64,000 nt of DNA from positions 59,519-123,518 of the forward strand of contig NZ_QFWJ01000011.1 of the NCBI RefSeq assembly GCF_003336805.1. The letters are read 5' to 3'. The position numbers and the translations under genes are program-made. Source of the stretch: Marinospirillum perlucidum (lineage in GTDB: Bacteria; Pseudomonadota; Gammaproteobacteria; Pseudomonadales; Halomonadaceae). Positions 1-10,232 of the stretch are shown in pieces (positions within the stretch are counted from its first letter, which is position 1; every line of letters starts with the position of its first letter). A model generated the notes under the pieces. That model was not told the origin of the DNA. It ran no database searches and was given only the letters and a program-made list of their open reading frames with translations.

Positions 1-112
1 CCGGAGTTGGTTCACCTCTTTTTTCAAGCCTTGATTAAACATAGACACCCTGTCTTTATTGTTAATAGTTGTTAATCCTGGCCGGAAGGACTCCAAGAGT
101 TCATCCCAGCCT

Positions 113-484
113 TTACACTCGGGACTGGCCTGAACCGCTAAAAGGAAGCAGTCGCCCAGGTTGTTTTGACGTCTTCGTGGCCTCTACTGACCGGTCAGAG
201 TGACCTGCGTCAGGAAAAGCATGCAAGAGTTGATTAAGCTCCTGGAAATGCTCATGCATGAGTGCAGAAATATCCAGAGCCGCGCCCAGCCCCTTCCCTG
301 ATGCCCGGGCACGAATGGCCTGCATCTTGAAAAGCAGATAGCGGGGGTGATCCTGCCTGTCTTCAGGAATCAGATCCAGCGTCTGCTGGTTCATCTTCTG
401 ACAATAATCATCCAGGCGTCCTTCCTGGTGCATCGCAAGCAATTCATCAAAACTGGCTAAAACGGGCCATTTCCTGATCGCCAT
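113..484 (-). CDS. DUF3135-like small hypothetical protein
   Basis: A 123-residue soluble protein that resembles the DUF3135 family: an FDELL motif near residue 15, a central run rich in Arg, Gln and Ala, and a second helix with ALMHEHFQELNQLL. The function of the family is unknown. The start is taken at the ATG (fourth codon of the longest frame) because GAGG lies 8 bases upstream; the longer frame begins at a GTG inside that ribosome-binding site. The last 30 residues are low in complexity and beyond the domain. It stands alone, with no gene in the 112 bases to its left. The family assignment rests on recalled motif likeness only. Confidence 0.6.
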   Translation of the reverse strand: MAIRKWPVLASFDELLAMHQEGRLDDYCQKMNQQTLDLIPEDRQDHPRYLLFKMQAIRARASGKGLGAALDISALMHEHFQELNQLLHAFPDAGHSDRSVEATKTSKQPGRLLPFSGSGQSRV

Positions 485-588
485 AACCTGCACCTCACAG
501 TATCAGTTCTAGTCGTTGGCTAGTCACCAAGTAACTAAATGTTATCTGCAAAATGCTTGTACAGGAAATGTAAATGTATCTCTTTGTA

Positions 589-1746
589 TTATTCTGCTAT
601 GGCGTTACTGACCTTGATACGCCAGAAAAGAAAAGGCTGCAGCGGCTTGAGAATATCCTTGCTGAGAATTTTCTTGATCATCAGTTCGGGATCACTGGTA
701 TCCCGGCGCGGTGGATGCATGTAGATCTGCCCGGTTGCTGCACGAATGCCGGCACAAATAGGCGCATGAATGGCGCTGCCTTTTTCCACCACCACGGCTT
801 GATCACCATTTTTCAACTGCACGGGGGTTCCCGGTGGATAGATGCCCAGCTGACTCAAAAACACCTTGCCCAGACGCGCATCCAACAACTGGGAATCTTC
901 ACCCAGCATCTGCTTCATGGCCTGACGGGGCGTTAAAAGAGGTCGATATTCGCGAGGTGCCGTCAGGGCAGCATAGCTGTCGGCCAGAGCAACCAGTCTT
1001 GCGGTATTGGTTATTGCCTTGCCCTTGAGGCCTTCAGGATAGCCGCTTCCATCCAGGCGCTCATGGTGCTGGGCTACGGCACGCAACCAGATACTGTCTT
1101 CCACCCCCATTAATTCCAGCAGCAGCAAAGACCGTTCAGGATGGTTATGGATGGCTTCTTTCTGCTCTTCGGTCAAGGGAGTCTGCTGCTTGTTAAGCTT
1201 CTCCTGCAATTGCAACATGCCCAAATTGGCCGTCAGGGTTGCCGCCAGGGCAGAGGTTAACTTCTCTTTACTGGCCTGGAGAGGACGCGCCACCACCGCC
1301 AGAATAACGGCACAACGCATGGGATGATCTAGCCAGGAAGGAATTTCTCTGGGCCAATGAGCAGCACCGAGCAAGGCATCCGGTTGCTTATTGGCCAGAA
1401 ACATCAAGGTTTCACAGATATCGCGGATACGCCGTTCAAAGCCCTTGCCGCTGGTATGCTTTTCCACTTCGTCAAATGCCAGACGCAGCTCTTCATAGAG
1501 GCTTTCCAGCTCCAGAAAGGGATTGACGTTGCGGCTGTAACGATGGCGTTTAAAGTCCGTTTCGTCCTGACGGACGATGGTTCTTTCCTTGGGATTGATA
1601 TACCCCTGAGCCAGCAGTGCCTGAACCTGCTGTTCACTTTCCACTGGCGATCCCTTGGTGAGGAGAACCACGCCACTGCGGGCATAGACATTCAAGGGCG
1701 CACGATCGCCAACAATCAGTTGCCCTTTGGCCAGTTTTTCCAGCAT
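589..1746 (-). CDS. HD-GYP domain protein with a degenerate HD dyad
   Basis: About 385 residues. The C-terminal half is recognisable as an HD-GYP domain, the fold of cyclic-di-GMP phosphodiesterases: HHERLDGSGYP is intact at about residues 227-237 and the downstream ALADSYAALT helix is present. The metal-binding HD pair itself, normally within a L-HDIG stretch, is replaced by LTANLG (about residues 171-176), so catalysis is doubtful and a sensory or binding role is likelier. The N-terminal 110 residues resemble the accessory domain often found before HD-GYP. The ATG at 1746 is preferred over an upstream GTG because AAGGAG stands 10 bases before it. It is a single gene read towards the DUF3135-like gene. 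Confidence 0.75.
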   Translation of the reverse strand: MLEKLAKGQLIVGDRAPLNVYARSGVVLLTKGSPVESEQQVQALLAQGYINPKERTIVRQDETDFKRHRYSRNVNPFLELESLYEELRLAFDEVEKHTSGKGFERRIRDICETLMFLANKQPDALLGAAHWPREIPSWLDHPMRCAVILAVVARPLQASKEKLTSALAATLTANLGMLQLQEKLNKQQTPLTEEQKEAIHNHPERSLLLLELMGVEDSIWLRAVAQHHERLDGSGYPEGLKGKAITNTARLVALADSYAALTAPREYRPLLTPRQAMKQMLGEDSQLLDARLGKVFLSQLGIYPPGTPVQLKNGDQAVVVEKGSAIHAPICAGIRAATGQIYMHPPRRDTSDPELMIKKILSKDILKPLQPFLFWRIKVSNAIAE

Positions 1747-1963
1747 CGGCTTCCTGCTCCTTGCCTGCACCCAGTGCCGCTTGCCATTTATTCAGGTAAA
1801 ACAGGCAACTGGGGCAAAGTAATTAATCGGTTCTTAAAGAAACCAGATTAGCGAATTCAACTTCAAAATGACAGTTGCATTACGCGGCCTTTTTTAACAA
1901 AAGGTAACTGGATCTTGCTAAAACCTAATCAAACCAGGACAGGAAATGCCTTGTATTTAACAA

Positions 1964-2004
1964 GACAAAACCCCGGCCACCTAAAAGTGAACCGGGGTTT
2001 TGTC
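1964..2004 (-). terminator. Rho-independent terminator after metZ
   Basis: A perfect 13-bp stem (1964-1976 with 1992-2004) and 15-base loop stand just beyond the metZ stop codon. On the minus strand the 3' arm ends in TTTTG and is followed by a T-rich run. It closes the long minus-strand biosynthetic block. Confidence 0.85.
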
Positions 2005-2020
2005 AGCAACTGATTTAAAT

Positions 2021-3205
2021 TTAAGCCGAGAAGCCCCTGGCCAAATCAGCCTGGATATCTTCGATATCCTCCAGGCCAACAGCGACCCGCAGAAGGCCTT
2101 CGCTGATTCCGGCAGCCGCCCGGGCTTCCGGGGTCAAGCGGGCATGGGTGGTGGTGGCAGGATGGGTAATGGTGGTCTTGGCATCACCCAGATTTGCGGT
2201 AATAGACAGCATTTGTGTGGCATTGACCAGCTTCCAGGCGGCTTCACGTCCACCTTGCATTGCAAAGGAAAGCACCCCGCCAAAGTCACGCATCTGCTTT
2301 TTAGCCAACTCATGCTGGGGATGCTCGGGCAAACCGGCATAGTGTACAGCCGCCACGCCGGGCTGTTGTTGCAGCCACTGGGCCAGCTTCAGGGCATTGG
2401 CTGAATGGGCCTGCATACGCAGCTTGAGGGTTTCCAAGCCTTTGAGGAATACCCAGGCATTAAAGGGGCTCATGCAAGGACCTGCCGTGCGCACCACGCC
2501 AAAGACTTCGGCCATATCCTTGTCATTGCCCACGACAGCGCCACCCAGCATGCGGCCCTGACCATCTAGGTATTTGGTGGCCGAATGAACGACAATATCC
2601 GCTCCCAAAGCCAGGGGTTTCTGAAGTGCAGGCGTACAGAAACAATTATCCACGACCAGGCGCAGTCCGCGTTTTTTGGCCAAAGCCGAGAGAGCTTCCA
2701 GATCAGCCAGCTCACACAGGGGATTGGAAGGTGTTTCAGCAAACAACAGGCGCGTCTTGTCATTGCAAGCCGCTTCCCAGGCCGACAGATCCTGCAGGTC
2801 AACAAAGTGAACACTGATGCCAAAACGTGCCATAAAACGGCCAAAGAGGCCGATCGTGGAACCAAAAACACTACGCGAGCAGACGATTTCATCGCCCTGG
2901 TTCAAAAACGCCATACACACGGAGAGGATAGCGGCCATCCCCGAACTGGTGGCAACGGCCCGATCAGCCCCTTCCAGGGCAGCCAGGCGCTCTTCAAAAC
3001 AGGCCACCGTAGGGTTGGTAAAGCGTGAATAGATATTCACTTCCCCGGTTTCGTTGGCAAAGCAGTCAGCAGCCTGCTCGGCTGATTCAAAAACAAAGCT
3101 GGAGGTAGTAAAAATCGGCTCGGCATGCTCGCGTTCAGCAGTGCGTCGATGACCGGTACGCAGGGCCTGTGTAGCAGGACCCCAGGGTTTATCCTGTTCA
3201 GACAT
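2021..3205 (-). CDS. metZ: O-succinylhomoserine sulfhydrylase
   Basis: A 394-residue PLP enzyme of the Cys/Met metabolism family, which makes homocysteine directly from O-succinylhomoserine and sulfide in the cytoplasm. The PLP lysine is in the motif HSATKYLDGQGR (K211), and RFTNPTVACFEERLA near residue 61 is typical of the family. The length is normal. It is the last gene of the minus-strand block, 62 bases after purF, exactly as in Pseudomonas, where purF-metZ adjacency supports MetZ rather than MetB or MetC. A strong terminator follows it. An AGAGAAG ribosome-binding site precedes the ATG. Confidence 0.93.
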   Translation of the reverse strand: MSEQDKPWGPATQALRTGHRRTAEREHAEPIFTTSSFVFESAEQAADCFANETGEVNIYSRFTNPTVACFEERLAALEGADRAVATSSGMAAILSVCMAFLNQGDEIVCSRSVFGSTIGLFGRFMARFGISVHFVDLQDLSAWEAACNDKTRLLFAETPSNPLCELADLEALSALAKKRGLRLVVDNCFCTPALQKPLALGADIVVHSATKYLDGQGRMLGGAVVGNDKDMAEVFGVVRTAGPCMSPFNAWVFLKGLETLKLRMQAHSANALKLAQWLQQQPGVAAVHYAGLPEHPQHELAKKQMRDFGGVLSFAMQGGREAAWKLVNATQMLSITANLGDAKTTITHPATTTHARLTPEARAAAGISEGLLRVAVGLEDIEDIQADLARGFSA

Positions 3206-3267
3206 AAGCTTCTCTTGGTTACAGACCCCGCCCCCGGCAAAGCTAGGGACCTTGGGAGTATCCCGGC

Positions 3268-4785
3268 CTAGTCAGCCGAGCTGTCGTTATGCAAATCGAT
3301 GGCCGAGTTATCAGCAGTATCCTTGCTGCTCTTGGCCGCATCATTGCGCTGGTTTTCCAGGCGTTCCAGGTAGGCTGCATCAATACCGCCGGTTACATAG
3401 TGGCCATCGAAGACCGAGCAATCAAAACCATCAACCTGGGGATTCAATTCCTTGCAAGCGGCAACCAGATCGTCAATATCCTGATAAACCAGCCAGTCGG
3501 CACCGATCAGATCACCCACTTCCTGCTCGGTACGCCCATGAGCAATCAGCTCCTGAGCAGCCGGCATATCTATGCCATAGACATTGGGATAGCGTACGGC
3601 TGGAGCCGCCGAGGCAAAATAAACCTTCTTGGCACCTGCATCACGAGCCATCTGGATAATTTCATTACAGGTGGTACCGCGAACGATGGAGTCATCCACC
3701 AACATGACCGTCTTGTCTTTGAACTCCATGGAAATGGCATTGAGCTTCTGACGCACGGATTTTTTACGCTGCGTCTGACCGGGCATGATAAAGGTACGGC
3801 CGATGTAGCGGTTCTTGATAAAACCTTCGCGATAGGTCACACCCAGATGCTGGGCCAGCTCCAGGGCTGAGGTACGACTGGTGTCGGGGATGGGAATGAC
3901 CACATCAATATCATGCTCGGGCATAACCCGGCGAATTTTTTCGGCCAGCTTTTCACCCATCTGCATGCGCGCATGGTAGATATTGATGCCATCCATGATG
4001 GAGTCAGGACGAGCCAGGTACACATGCTCGAAAATACAGGGAGTCAGTTTGGGGGCAGCCGCACAGACTCGGGTGTGAAGTTCGCCATCACGGTCAATAT
4101 AAATGGCTTCACCGGGTTGGAGATCACGAACCAGTTCAAATCCGGCCACATCCAGCGCTACGCTTTCCGAGGCGATCATATACTCGGTGCCTTGGCTGGA
4201 TTCGCGCTTGCCGTAGACTATCGGACGTATGCCATAGGGATCACGAAAACCCACCAGACCGTAACCACTGATCATGGCGACAGCAACATAGCCGCCTTCA
4301 CACCGCTCGTAAACACGAGCAATCGCTGAAAACATGTCATCCGGGGTCAGGGTCATGCCCTGCTTGCCCAGCTCATGGGCAAACACATTCAAGAGGACTT
4401 CGGAATCGGAATTGGTGTTGATATGACGCAGATCCGTACGATACAACTCTTCTGTCAGGGCTTCAGAGTTGGTCAGATTACCGTTGTGCGCCAGGGCAAT
4501 ACCATAGGGAGAATTGACGTAAAAAGGCTGGGATTCGGCCTCGCTGGATGAACCTGCTGTGGGGTAGCGAACATGGCCGATACCCATGTTGCCCGTCAGA
4601 CGCTTCATGTGGCGGGTTCTGAAGACATCCCGCACCAGACCATTGCTCTTGCGCAAGAAGAATCGCCCCTGATCGCAGGTCATGATGCCTGCTGCGTCCT
4701 GGCCGCGATGCTGTAATACAGTCAGGCTGTCGAACAGCATCTGGTTGACCGGTTCATGGGCCAAAATACCCGTTATTCCACACAT
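3268..4785 (-). CDS. purF: Amidophosphoribosyltransferase
   Basis: A 505-residue enzyme catalysing the first committed step of purine synthesis: PRPP plus glutamine to phosphoribosylamine. The N-terminal MCGITGI places the catalytic Cys2 for the class II glutaminase domain with no propeptide, which fixes the start. The PRPP-binding signature [13 protein letters not shown] is at residues 360-372. The last 35 residues, rich in Asp, Ser and Ala, are a variable tail. It lies 11 bases after cvpA, the standard cvpA-purF pair. I did not find a convincing PurR operator upstream. Confidence 0.97.
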   Translation of the reverse strand: MCGITGILAHEPVNQMLFDSLTVLQHRGQDAAGIMTCDQGRFFLRKSNGLVRDVFRTRHMKRLTGNMGIGHVRYPTAGSSSEAESQPFYVNSPYGIALAHNGNLTNSEALTEELYRTDLRHINTNSDSEVLLNVFAHELGKQGMTLTPDDMFSAIARVYERCEGGYVAVAMISGYGLVGFRDPYGIRPIVYGKRESSQGTEYMIASESVALDVAGFELVRDLQPGEAIYIDRDGELHTRVCAAAPKLTPCIFEHVYLARPDSIMDGINIYHARMQMGEKLAEKIRRVMPEHDIDVVIPIPDTSRTSALELAQHLGVTYREGFIKNRYIGRTFIMPGQTQRKKSVRQKLNAISMEFKDKTVMLVDDSIVRGTTCNEIIQMARDAGAKKVYFASAAPAVRYPNVYGIDMPAAQELIAHGRTEQEVGDLIGADWLVYQDIDDLVAACKELNPQVDGFDCSVFDGHYVTGGIDAAYLERLENQRNDAAKSSKDTADNSAIDLHNDSSAD

Positions 4786-4796
4786 GAAGCTTTCAC

Positions 4797-5282
4797 CTAT
4801 TTACTGATGTAATCATTGAGATGGGAGGCACTGTAATCACGCACCTCTTCCATATAAGGCATCAATCGGGATTCCTGCCAGAGGCTGTGATTGCGTAGAT
4901 CGGTTAAGCTGGCCACAGCCACACCCAACACGATAATCACGACCCCGCGCAGGGCTCCGAAGAGAATACCCAGCAATCGATCCAGCTTACCCAGACCAAT
5001 TTTCTGCACTAGCGTACCCAGTGCACTGCAAACCACCCGGCTGGCCAGCAACACCAACAGCGTGATACTGACGTAGGCAGCAGCCAACTGCAGCCCCGGA
5101 TCAGCCAGAAGAGAAGCAAACAAGGGCGCCACCTGCTGCCCCAACATGCGTGCAGCTAACAAGGCGGCAATCCAGCCAGCCAGGGATAAAACCTGCTGCA
5201 CAAAGCCTTTCCAGAAAGCCAGCAGCATGGAAGCCACCAGGATAACCAGAAAAACCAGATCCAGTGAATTGAGACCGAACAT
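4797..5282 (-). CDS. cvpA: CvpA family membrane protein
   Basis: A 161-residue inner-membrane protein with about four hydrophobic segments: residues 8-25, 28-48, 66-86 and 102-125. The start [16 protein letters not shown] is characteristic of CvpA, named for colicin V production and linked to envelope homeostasis; the molecular activity is not settled. It is co-transcribed between dedD (15 bases upstream) and purF (11 bases downstream), the usual context across gammaproteobacteria. Confidence 0.92.
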   Translation of the reverse strand: MFGLNSLDLVFLVILVASMLLAFWKGFVQQVLSLAGWIAALLAARMLGQQVAPLFASLLADPGLQLAAAYVSITLLVLLASRVVCSALGTLVQKIGLGKLDRLLGILFGALRGVVIIVLGVAVASLTDLRNHSLWQESRLMPYMEEVRDYSASHLNDYISK

Positions 5283-5297
5283 CTTCCTTAGTGCTCC

Positions 5298-5888
5298 TTA
5301 ATCAATCGACTCGGGTAAACTGCCCTGTTCACGGGCGACACTTTCAGACACATAAGCCTTGAGCAGGGTTTTCACGCCCAGAGCCTGCAAGAGTTTATCC
5401 TGGGTGGTACGCGCCTGCTGCTGGGTTATAAAAGGGCCGACAAAAACCACTGCCAGACCATTAATCTTGCGCCAATAGGGACGGTACTGCTGTTCCCTCA
5501 GGCGGGTTACCATGCGCTTGGCATTGGCATCATCAGAGAAGCTGGCCACCTGTATGGACCAGGCTTCCACACCCCCTTCCTCGGCCAGCATCAAAGCTGA
5601 CCGGGAGTCCTCGTCCACGGAAGTAGACGACTCACTCGTGTTTGACGAGGCTCCTTGTTCGGGTGAAGAAGTCTCAGCTGTTTGCGTCTCTTCATGAGTC
5701 GCTGACAATTGCGGAGCTTCCGGCCGATCCACCTCAACCTCCAGGGGATCCGGAGTAGGCGGCGTGATAATTTTATCAGATAGTGGTAGGGGCGCACGCT
5801 CTTCTTCCAACACAAAGGGTAGAAAAATGACCGCCAGAGCAATCAAAGCCACGGCTCCCACCAGCCTTTCCTTCAGACCGTAACGCAT
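5298..5888 (-). CDS. dedD: SPOR domain cell-division protein DedD-like
   Basis: A 196-residue bitopic protein. A short basic cytoplasmic start (MRYGLKERLVGA) is followed by one membrane helix (about 10-25), a low-complexity periplasmic linker rich in Glu, Ser, Thr and Pro (about 30-105), and a C-terminal SPOR domain of about 75 residues (WSIQVASFSDDANAKRMVTRL onwards). SPOR domains bind denuded peptidoglycan glycan strands at the division septum. Its start overlaps the folC stop by 16 bases, so the two are probably translationally coupled. Order folC-dedD-cvpA-purF is conserved. Confidence 0.9.
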   Translation of the reverse strand: MRYGLKERLVGAVALIALAVIFLPFVLEEERAPLPLSDKIITPPTPDPLEVEVDRPEAPQLSATHEETQTAETSSPEQGASSNTSESSTSVDEDSRSALMLAEEGGVEAWSIQVASFSDDANAKRMVTRLREQQYRPYWRKINGLAVVFVGPFITQQQARTTQDKLLQALGVKTLLKAYVSESVAREQGSLPESID

Positions 5889-7210
5889 GAGGCCTCCTTG
5901 GAAACGGGCATTAACTCCAGAAACAAAGCCAGGGTAAAGAAGGACCCTAACACCAGGATTTCATCCACTTCACCTGCCGCTAAGGCAGCTTCACCCTCAC
6001 GATAAAGCCTTGCCGCCTCATCCCAGTCAGCCATCTGCTCAACCCTGGCGCCCAGTTTCTGCAGAACACCGGCCAAATCACCAGGTGCAGCGGCACGCGG
6101 TGTAGGCAAACCGGTCACCCACCAGGCATCCACCCGTTCTAATAGAGGTTCCAGGGTGCCCTGTTGATCCTTATCGGCCATCATGCCCACAACAGCCAAA
6201 CGCCGCTTGGGTGTTTCCTTGAGTTTTGCTGCCATATAAGCCGCTGCCTGGGGATTATGGGCCACATCCAGCAACCAGCCCCCCTGACGTTGCCAGCGAC
6301 CCGTCAGTTGAGCGGTTTGCAACCCCTGACTAATGGCAGCAGTCGTCAACGGGCAAGCGGCCAGCATCAAAGCCTGGATGCTGGTGGCGGCATTATCCCA
6401 GGGGAGCTGTGGCCAGGGTAAGGCATCCAGTTTCAGGGGCTTGCCCTGGGCATCAAGGCCTTGCCAGGTCCAGGATTGCTCCTGATCTTCACGGAAAAAT
6501 TCGCGCCCCAACTGAGCGATATGGCAAGAAAGCTCTTCGGCTCTCTGGCGAACCGATGCAGGCAGATTAGCAGGCGAACTGCCTAGAACAGCTTTCCCCC
6601 CGGGACGGAAAATACCAGCCTTCTCCTGCCCGATGACCTGCAGGTCACTGCCCAGGTATTCCTGATGATCCAGGCCAACGGTGGTTACGACTGCAACATC
6701 GGCATCGACCAGATTAACGGCATCCAGACGCCCACCCAGGCCGACTTCGAGCAGCCAGAGATCAAGATCGGCCTCTGCAAAGATCAGCAGGGCGGCCAGG
6801 GTGGCAAACTCAAAGTAACTCAGAGAAATGGGCGGTCGGTCCACTTGCAGGCGGGCTGCTTCTATCGCCTCAAAGGCAGCTACCAGCTCGGCATCTTCAA
6901 CCGGCTGGCCGTCAAGCTGAATACGTTCATTAAAACGCAGAAAATGTGGAGAGGTATAGCTGCCGACCCTAAGGCCAGCAGCTTGAGCAATCGCCAATGA
7001 AAGCGTGAGCGTGGAACCCTTGCCGTTGGTTCCGGCAAAGGTCAGCACCTGAGGCCGTCTGGATTCAGCAGTCAGCGGCAACCCGAGCCTGCGGGCCACT
7101 TCACCAACGCGTTCCAGACCCAGGTCGATCTCACGTGAGTGCAGATTTTCCAGCCGCTTGAGCCAGGCATCGAGCGAACCGGAGAAGGTTTTCACTGGCT
7201 TGCTGCTCAC
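5873..7210 (-). CDS. folC: Bifunctional folylpolyglutamate/dihydrofolate synthase
   Basis: A 445-residue Mur-ligase-fold enzyme that adds glutamate to dihydropteroate and to tetrahydrofolates using ATP. The ATP-binding loop FAGTNGKGST is at residues 58-67, and YTSPHFLRFNERI (folate-binding region), GLDHQEYLG, EKAGIFRPG and DVAHNPQAA are all in place. The length matches the family. It begins 6 bases beyond the accD stop and its end overlaps dedD, so accD-folC-dedD form one transcription unit. Confidence 0.95.
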   Translation of the reverse strand: MSSKPVKTFSGSLDAWLKRLENLHSREIDLGLERVGEVARRLGLPLTAESRRPQVLTFAGTNGKGSTLTLSLAIAQAAGLRVGSYTSPHFLRFNERIQLDGQPVEDAELVAAFEAIEAARLQVDRPPISLSYFEFATLAALLIFAEADLDLWLLEVGLGGRLDAVNLVDADVAVVTTVGLDHQEYLGSDLQVIGQEKAGIFRPGGKAVLGSSPANLPASVRQRAEELSCHIAQLGREFFREDQEQSWTWQGLDAQGKPLKLDALPWPQLPWDNAATSIQALMLAACPLTTAAISQGLQTAQLTGRWQRQGGWLLDVAHNPQAAAYMAAKLKETPKRRLAVVGMMADKDQQGTLEPLLERVDAWWVTGLPTPRAAAPGDLAGVLQKLGARVEQMADWDEAARLYREGEAALAAGEVDEILVLGSFFTLALFLELMPVSKEASCVTV

Positions 7211-7216
7211 CAGAGA

Positions 7217-8080
7217 TCAGGCAGCGGGCTGGTGAGTCATTTTGCGTAGCAAATCAGCAAGCTTGGAGGACATTTCGTGTCGATGAATAATCATGTCGAC
7301 GGTACCATGCTCCAACAGGAATTCTGCACGCTGAAAACCTTCCGGCAACTTTTCCCGCACTGTCTGCTCGATCACTCGGGGACCGGCAAAACCGCAGAGC
7401 GCAAAAGGCTCGGAAACATTCAAATCACCCAGCATGGCCAGGGAAGCGGAAACACCACCGTAAACAGGGTCGGTCAGTACGGAGATGTAGGGAACCCCTG
7501 CTTTTTTCAGACGCTCCAGCGCCGCAGAGGTCTTGGCCATCTGCATCAGAGAGAAGAGGGCTTCCTGCATGCGTGCACCACCGGAGGCGGAGAAACAAAC
7601 CAGGGGAATGCGTTCTTTCAGGGCAATTTCAGCAGCGCGAACAAACTTCTCGCCCACCACTGACCCCATGGAGCCACCCATAAAATTGAATTCAAAGGCA
7701 ACTGCCACCAGAGGCAGACCCGTCAACTCACCCCGCATGGCAATCAGGGCATCCTTCTCACCCGTGGATTTTTGCGCAGCGCTCAAGCGATCCTTGTATT
7801 TTTTGGAATCCTTGAATTTGAGGCGATCCACTGGCTCCAGATCTGCGGCCAGCTCTTCGGCCGTACCCTTATCCAGAAAAGCTTCCAGACGCTTGCGGGC
7901 CGTCAGGCGCATGTGGTGATCACACTTGGGGCAGACATGCTGATTCTTTTCCAGCTCAGGGCGGTAAAGGGCAGCCTCACACTTGGGGCACTTGCGCCAC
8001 AAGCCTTCGGGCACATTAGCCTTGCGCTCAACGTTATCGGAGCGAATGATGGAAGGAACAATTCTGTCTAACCAGCTCAT
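7217..8080 (-). CDS. accD: Acetyl-CoA carboxylase carboxyltransferase subunit beta
   Basis: A 287-residue subunit that, with AccA, moves the carboxyl group from carboxybiotin to acetyl-CoA, giving malonyl-CoA for fatty-acid synthesis. The N-terminal four-cysteine zinc ribbon is complete (C31, C34, C50, C53) and the crotonase-fold carboxyltransferase core follows ([45 protein letters not shown]). The length is normal. It lies 93 bases after trpA and just before folC, the conserved trpA-accD-folC order. Confidence 0.96.
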   Translation of the reverse strand: MSWLDRIVPSIIRSDNVERKANVPEGLWRKCPKCEAALYRPELEKNQHVCPKCDHHMRLTARKRLEAFLDKGTAEELAADLEPVDRLKFKDSKKYKDRLSAAQKSTGEKDALIAMRGELTGLPLVAVAFEFNFMGGSMGSVVGEKFVRAAEIALKERIPLVCFSASGGARMQEALFSLMQMAKTSAALERLKKAGVPYISVLTDPVYGGVSASLAMLGDLNVSEPFALCGFAGPRVIEQTVREKLPEGFQRAEFLLEHGTVDMIIHRHEMSSKLADLLRKMTHQPAA

Positions 8081-8173
8081 AAATTCTTTAACCTGCTAAT
8101 TAATTATCGGTAGCCCTGCTAATGGCGTGCATTTTACCTCAAGTACACCCCGGCAGGAAATCCCGGATAGCGG

Positions 8174-8977
8174 TCAGGCATCCAGTGCCTGACGCATTTC
8201 GCCCAAAACTTCTTGCAAACGCGGCACGATCTTCTCGGGCTGATCGGCCAGTTCGGCAATCTGACTCACCAGGGCGCTGCCAACAATGACCCCATCGGAA
8301 ACTTCCGCCAAAGCCCGGGCCGTCTGGCCATCACGGATACCAAAGCCCACCGCCAGTGGCAGGTCAGTAATACCGGCAAATTCATTGAGCTTTTCGGCAA
8401 CAGCCGGGATATCCAGTGTTGCCGAGCCGGTCACCCCTTTCAGGGAAACATAGTAGAGGTAGCCGCTGCCTGCCGCTGCGATCTTGCGAGCCCGCTCCAG
8501 GGTAGTGGTTGGAGCCAGCAGGAAGACGCTATCCATCTCCTGACCCTTGAGCAAGTCGGCAAACTCCTCAGCTTCTTCAGGGGGCAGGTCCACCACCAGA
8601 ACCCCGTCAATACCGGCCATGGCTGCGGCCTTGACGAAGGTGTCATAACCCAGGGCTTCAATGGGGTTCAAATACCCCATGAGCACCACGGGGGTAGTCT
8701 GGTCTTTCTTGCGGAACTCGGTCACCAACTGGAAGACATCCAAGGTGGTCGTCCCCTTTTTCAGGGCACGTTCACAGGCTTTTTGAATCACCGGGCCATC
8801 AGCCATGGGATCGGAAAAGGGAACCCCCAGCTCGAGAATATCAGCACCGGCTTCCACCAGGGCATGCATGATCGCCACGGTCTGCTCGGGGGCAGGGTCA
8901 CCCGCTGTCACAAAGGGAATCAACGCCTTGCGGCCCTCTTTTTTCAATTGCGCAAAGGTTTTTTGAATACGGCTCAT
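8174..8977 (-). CDS. trpA: Tryptophan synthase alpha subunit
   Basis: A 267-residue TIM-barrel subunit that cleaves indole-3-glycerol phosphate to indole and glyceraldehyde-3-phosphate, passing indole through the tunnel to TrpB. The two catalytic acids are present: E49 in [11 protein letters not shown] and D60 in DPMADGP. The start overlaps the trpB stop by 4 bases (ATGA type), so the two are translationally coupled. The length is typical. Confidence 0.97.
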   Translation of the reverse strand: MSRIQKTFAQLKKEGRKALIPFVTAGDPAPEQTVAIMHALVEAGADILELGVPFSDPMADGPVIQKACERALKKGTTTLDVFQLVTEFRKKDQTTPVVLMGYLNPIEALGYDTFVKAAAMAGIDGVLVVDLPPEEAEEFADLLKGQEMDSVFLLAPTTTLERARKIAAAGSGYLYYVSLKGVTGSATLDIPAVAEKLNEFAGITDLPLAVGFGIRDGQTARALAEVSDGVIVGSALVSQIAELADQPEKIVPRLQEVLGEMRQALDA

Positions 8978-10191
8978 AAACTGATCCCCTGCATGGCGGC
9001 TACGGTCATAATATCCTTGTCACCCCGACCGGAAAGATTCACGACCAGGTGCTGGTCTGGCTTCATGGTTTGCGCCAGTTTTTTGGCATAGGCCAGAGCA
9101 TGGGAGGATTCCAGGGCTGGAATTATCCCCTCGAAATAACACAGATCCTGGAAGGCTTCCATGACTTCCTTATCAGTGGCCACTTCATACTGAACCCGGC
9201 CGATATCCTTGAGATAGGAATGCTCGGGACCTACGCCAGGGTAATCCAGACCGGCAGAAATCGAGTGAGTTTCAATGATCTGACCGGCTGCATCTTCCAT
9301 CAGGTAGGTACGGTTACCATGCAAAACACCGGGGCGACCGGCATTCAAAGGTGCGGCGTGACGCCCGGTTTCCAGGCCATCACCGCCGGCTTCGACACCG
9401 TACATGGCCACTTCATCATCGGTCAGGAAGGGGTGGAAAAGACCCAGTGCATTGGAACCGCCGCCCACGCAGGCAATCAGTGCATCCGGCAAGCGACCGA
9501 TCTGTTCTAGTGACTGGCGTCTGGCTTCACGCCCGGCCACGGCGTTGAAATCACGTACCAGCTGCGGATAGGGATGAGGCCCAGCCACCGTACCGATGAT
9601 ATAGAAGGTATCGTCAACATTGGTCACCCAGTCACGCAGGGCTTCATTCATGGCATCCTTGAGAGTCTTGGAACCTGACTCGACCGGAATCACCTCAGCC
9701 CCCAAAAGCTTCATGCGATAAACATTGGGCGATTGACGCTGAACGTCATCAGCCCCCATGTAGACCTGACATTTCAACCCCAGACGGGCTGCAACCGTAG
9801 CCGTGGCCACACCATGCTGACCGGCACCGGTTTCAGCAATCACCCGCGGCTTACCGGAATACTTGGCCAGAAGGGCCTGACCAATGGTGTTGTTCACCTT
9901 GTGAGCACCGGTATGGTTGAGGTCTTCACGCTTCAACCAGATCTGGGCACCACCGAGATGCTGAGACCAGCGTTCAGCTGGATACAGAGGAGAAGGACGA
10001 CCGACATAGAGGGCCAGGTCGCGGTCAAATTCGGCCTGAAAATCAGGATCAGCGCTGAGTCGCCTGTACTGTTCATCGAGCTGCTCCAAGGCAAAGCTCA
10101 GGGTTTCAGAAACAAAACGACCGCCGTATTTGCCGAAATGCCCTCGGGCATCCGGCAGTTTTAACAAGTCAGCATATTTTGACACTTTCAC
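8974..10191 (-). CDS. trpB: Tryptophan synthase beta subunit
   Basis: A 405-residue PLP enzyme that joins indole to serine to make tryptophan. The PLP lysine is K98 in [10 protein letters not shown]. The phosphate-binding loop GGGSNA and the [20 protein letters not shown] segment (here [16 protein letters not shown]) are conserved. It lies 41 bases after trpF and overlaps trpA by 4 bases, making a trpF-trpB-trpA cluster. Confidence 0.97.
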   Translation of the reverse strand: MKVSKYADLLKLPDARGHFGKYGGRFVSETLSFALEQLDEQYRRLSADPDFQAEFDRDLALYVGRPSPLYPAERWSQHLGGAQIWLKREDLNHTGAHKVNNTIGQALLAKYSGKPRVIAETGAGQHGVATATVAARLGLKCQVYMGADDVQRQSPNVYRMKLLGAEVIPVESGSKTLKDAMNEALRDWVTNVDDTFYIIGTVAGPHPYPQLVRDFNAVAGREARRQSLEQIGRLPDALIACVGGGSNALGLFHPFLTDDEVAMYGVEAGGDGLETGRHAAPLNAGRPGVLHGNRTYLMEDAAGQIIETHSISAGLDYPGVGPEHSYLKDIGRVQYEVATDKEVMEAFQDLCYFEGIIPALESSHALAYAKKLAQTMKPDQHLVVNLSGRGDKDIMTVAAMQGISL

Positions 10192-10232
10192 ACCTCGGAT
10201 TAATCATCGGGTTCAGCAAGCCGGATTGCTTT

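Noticed and set aside
5283..5297. A PurR operator before cvpA-purF
   Set aside because: The gap between dedD and cvpA is only 15 bases and no PurR-type palindrome was found there.
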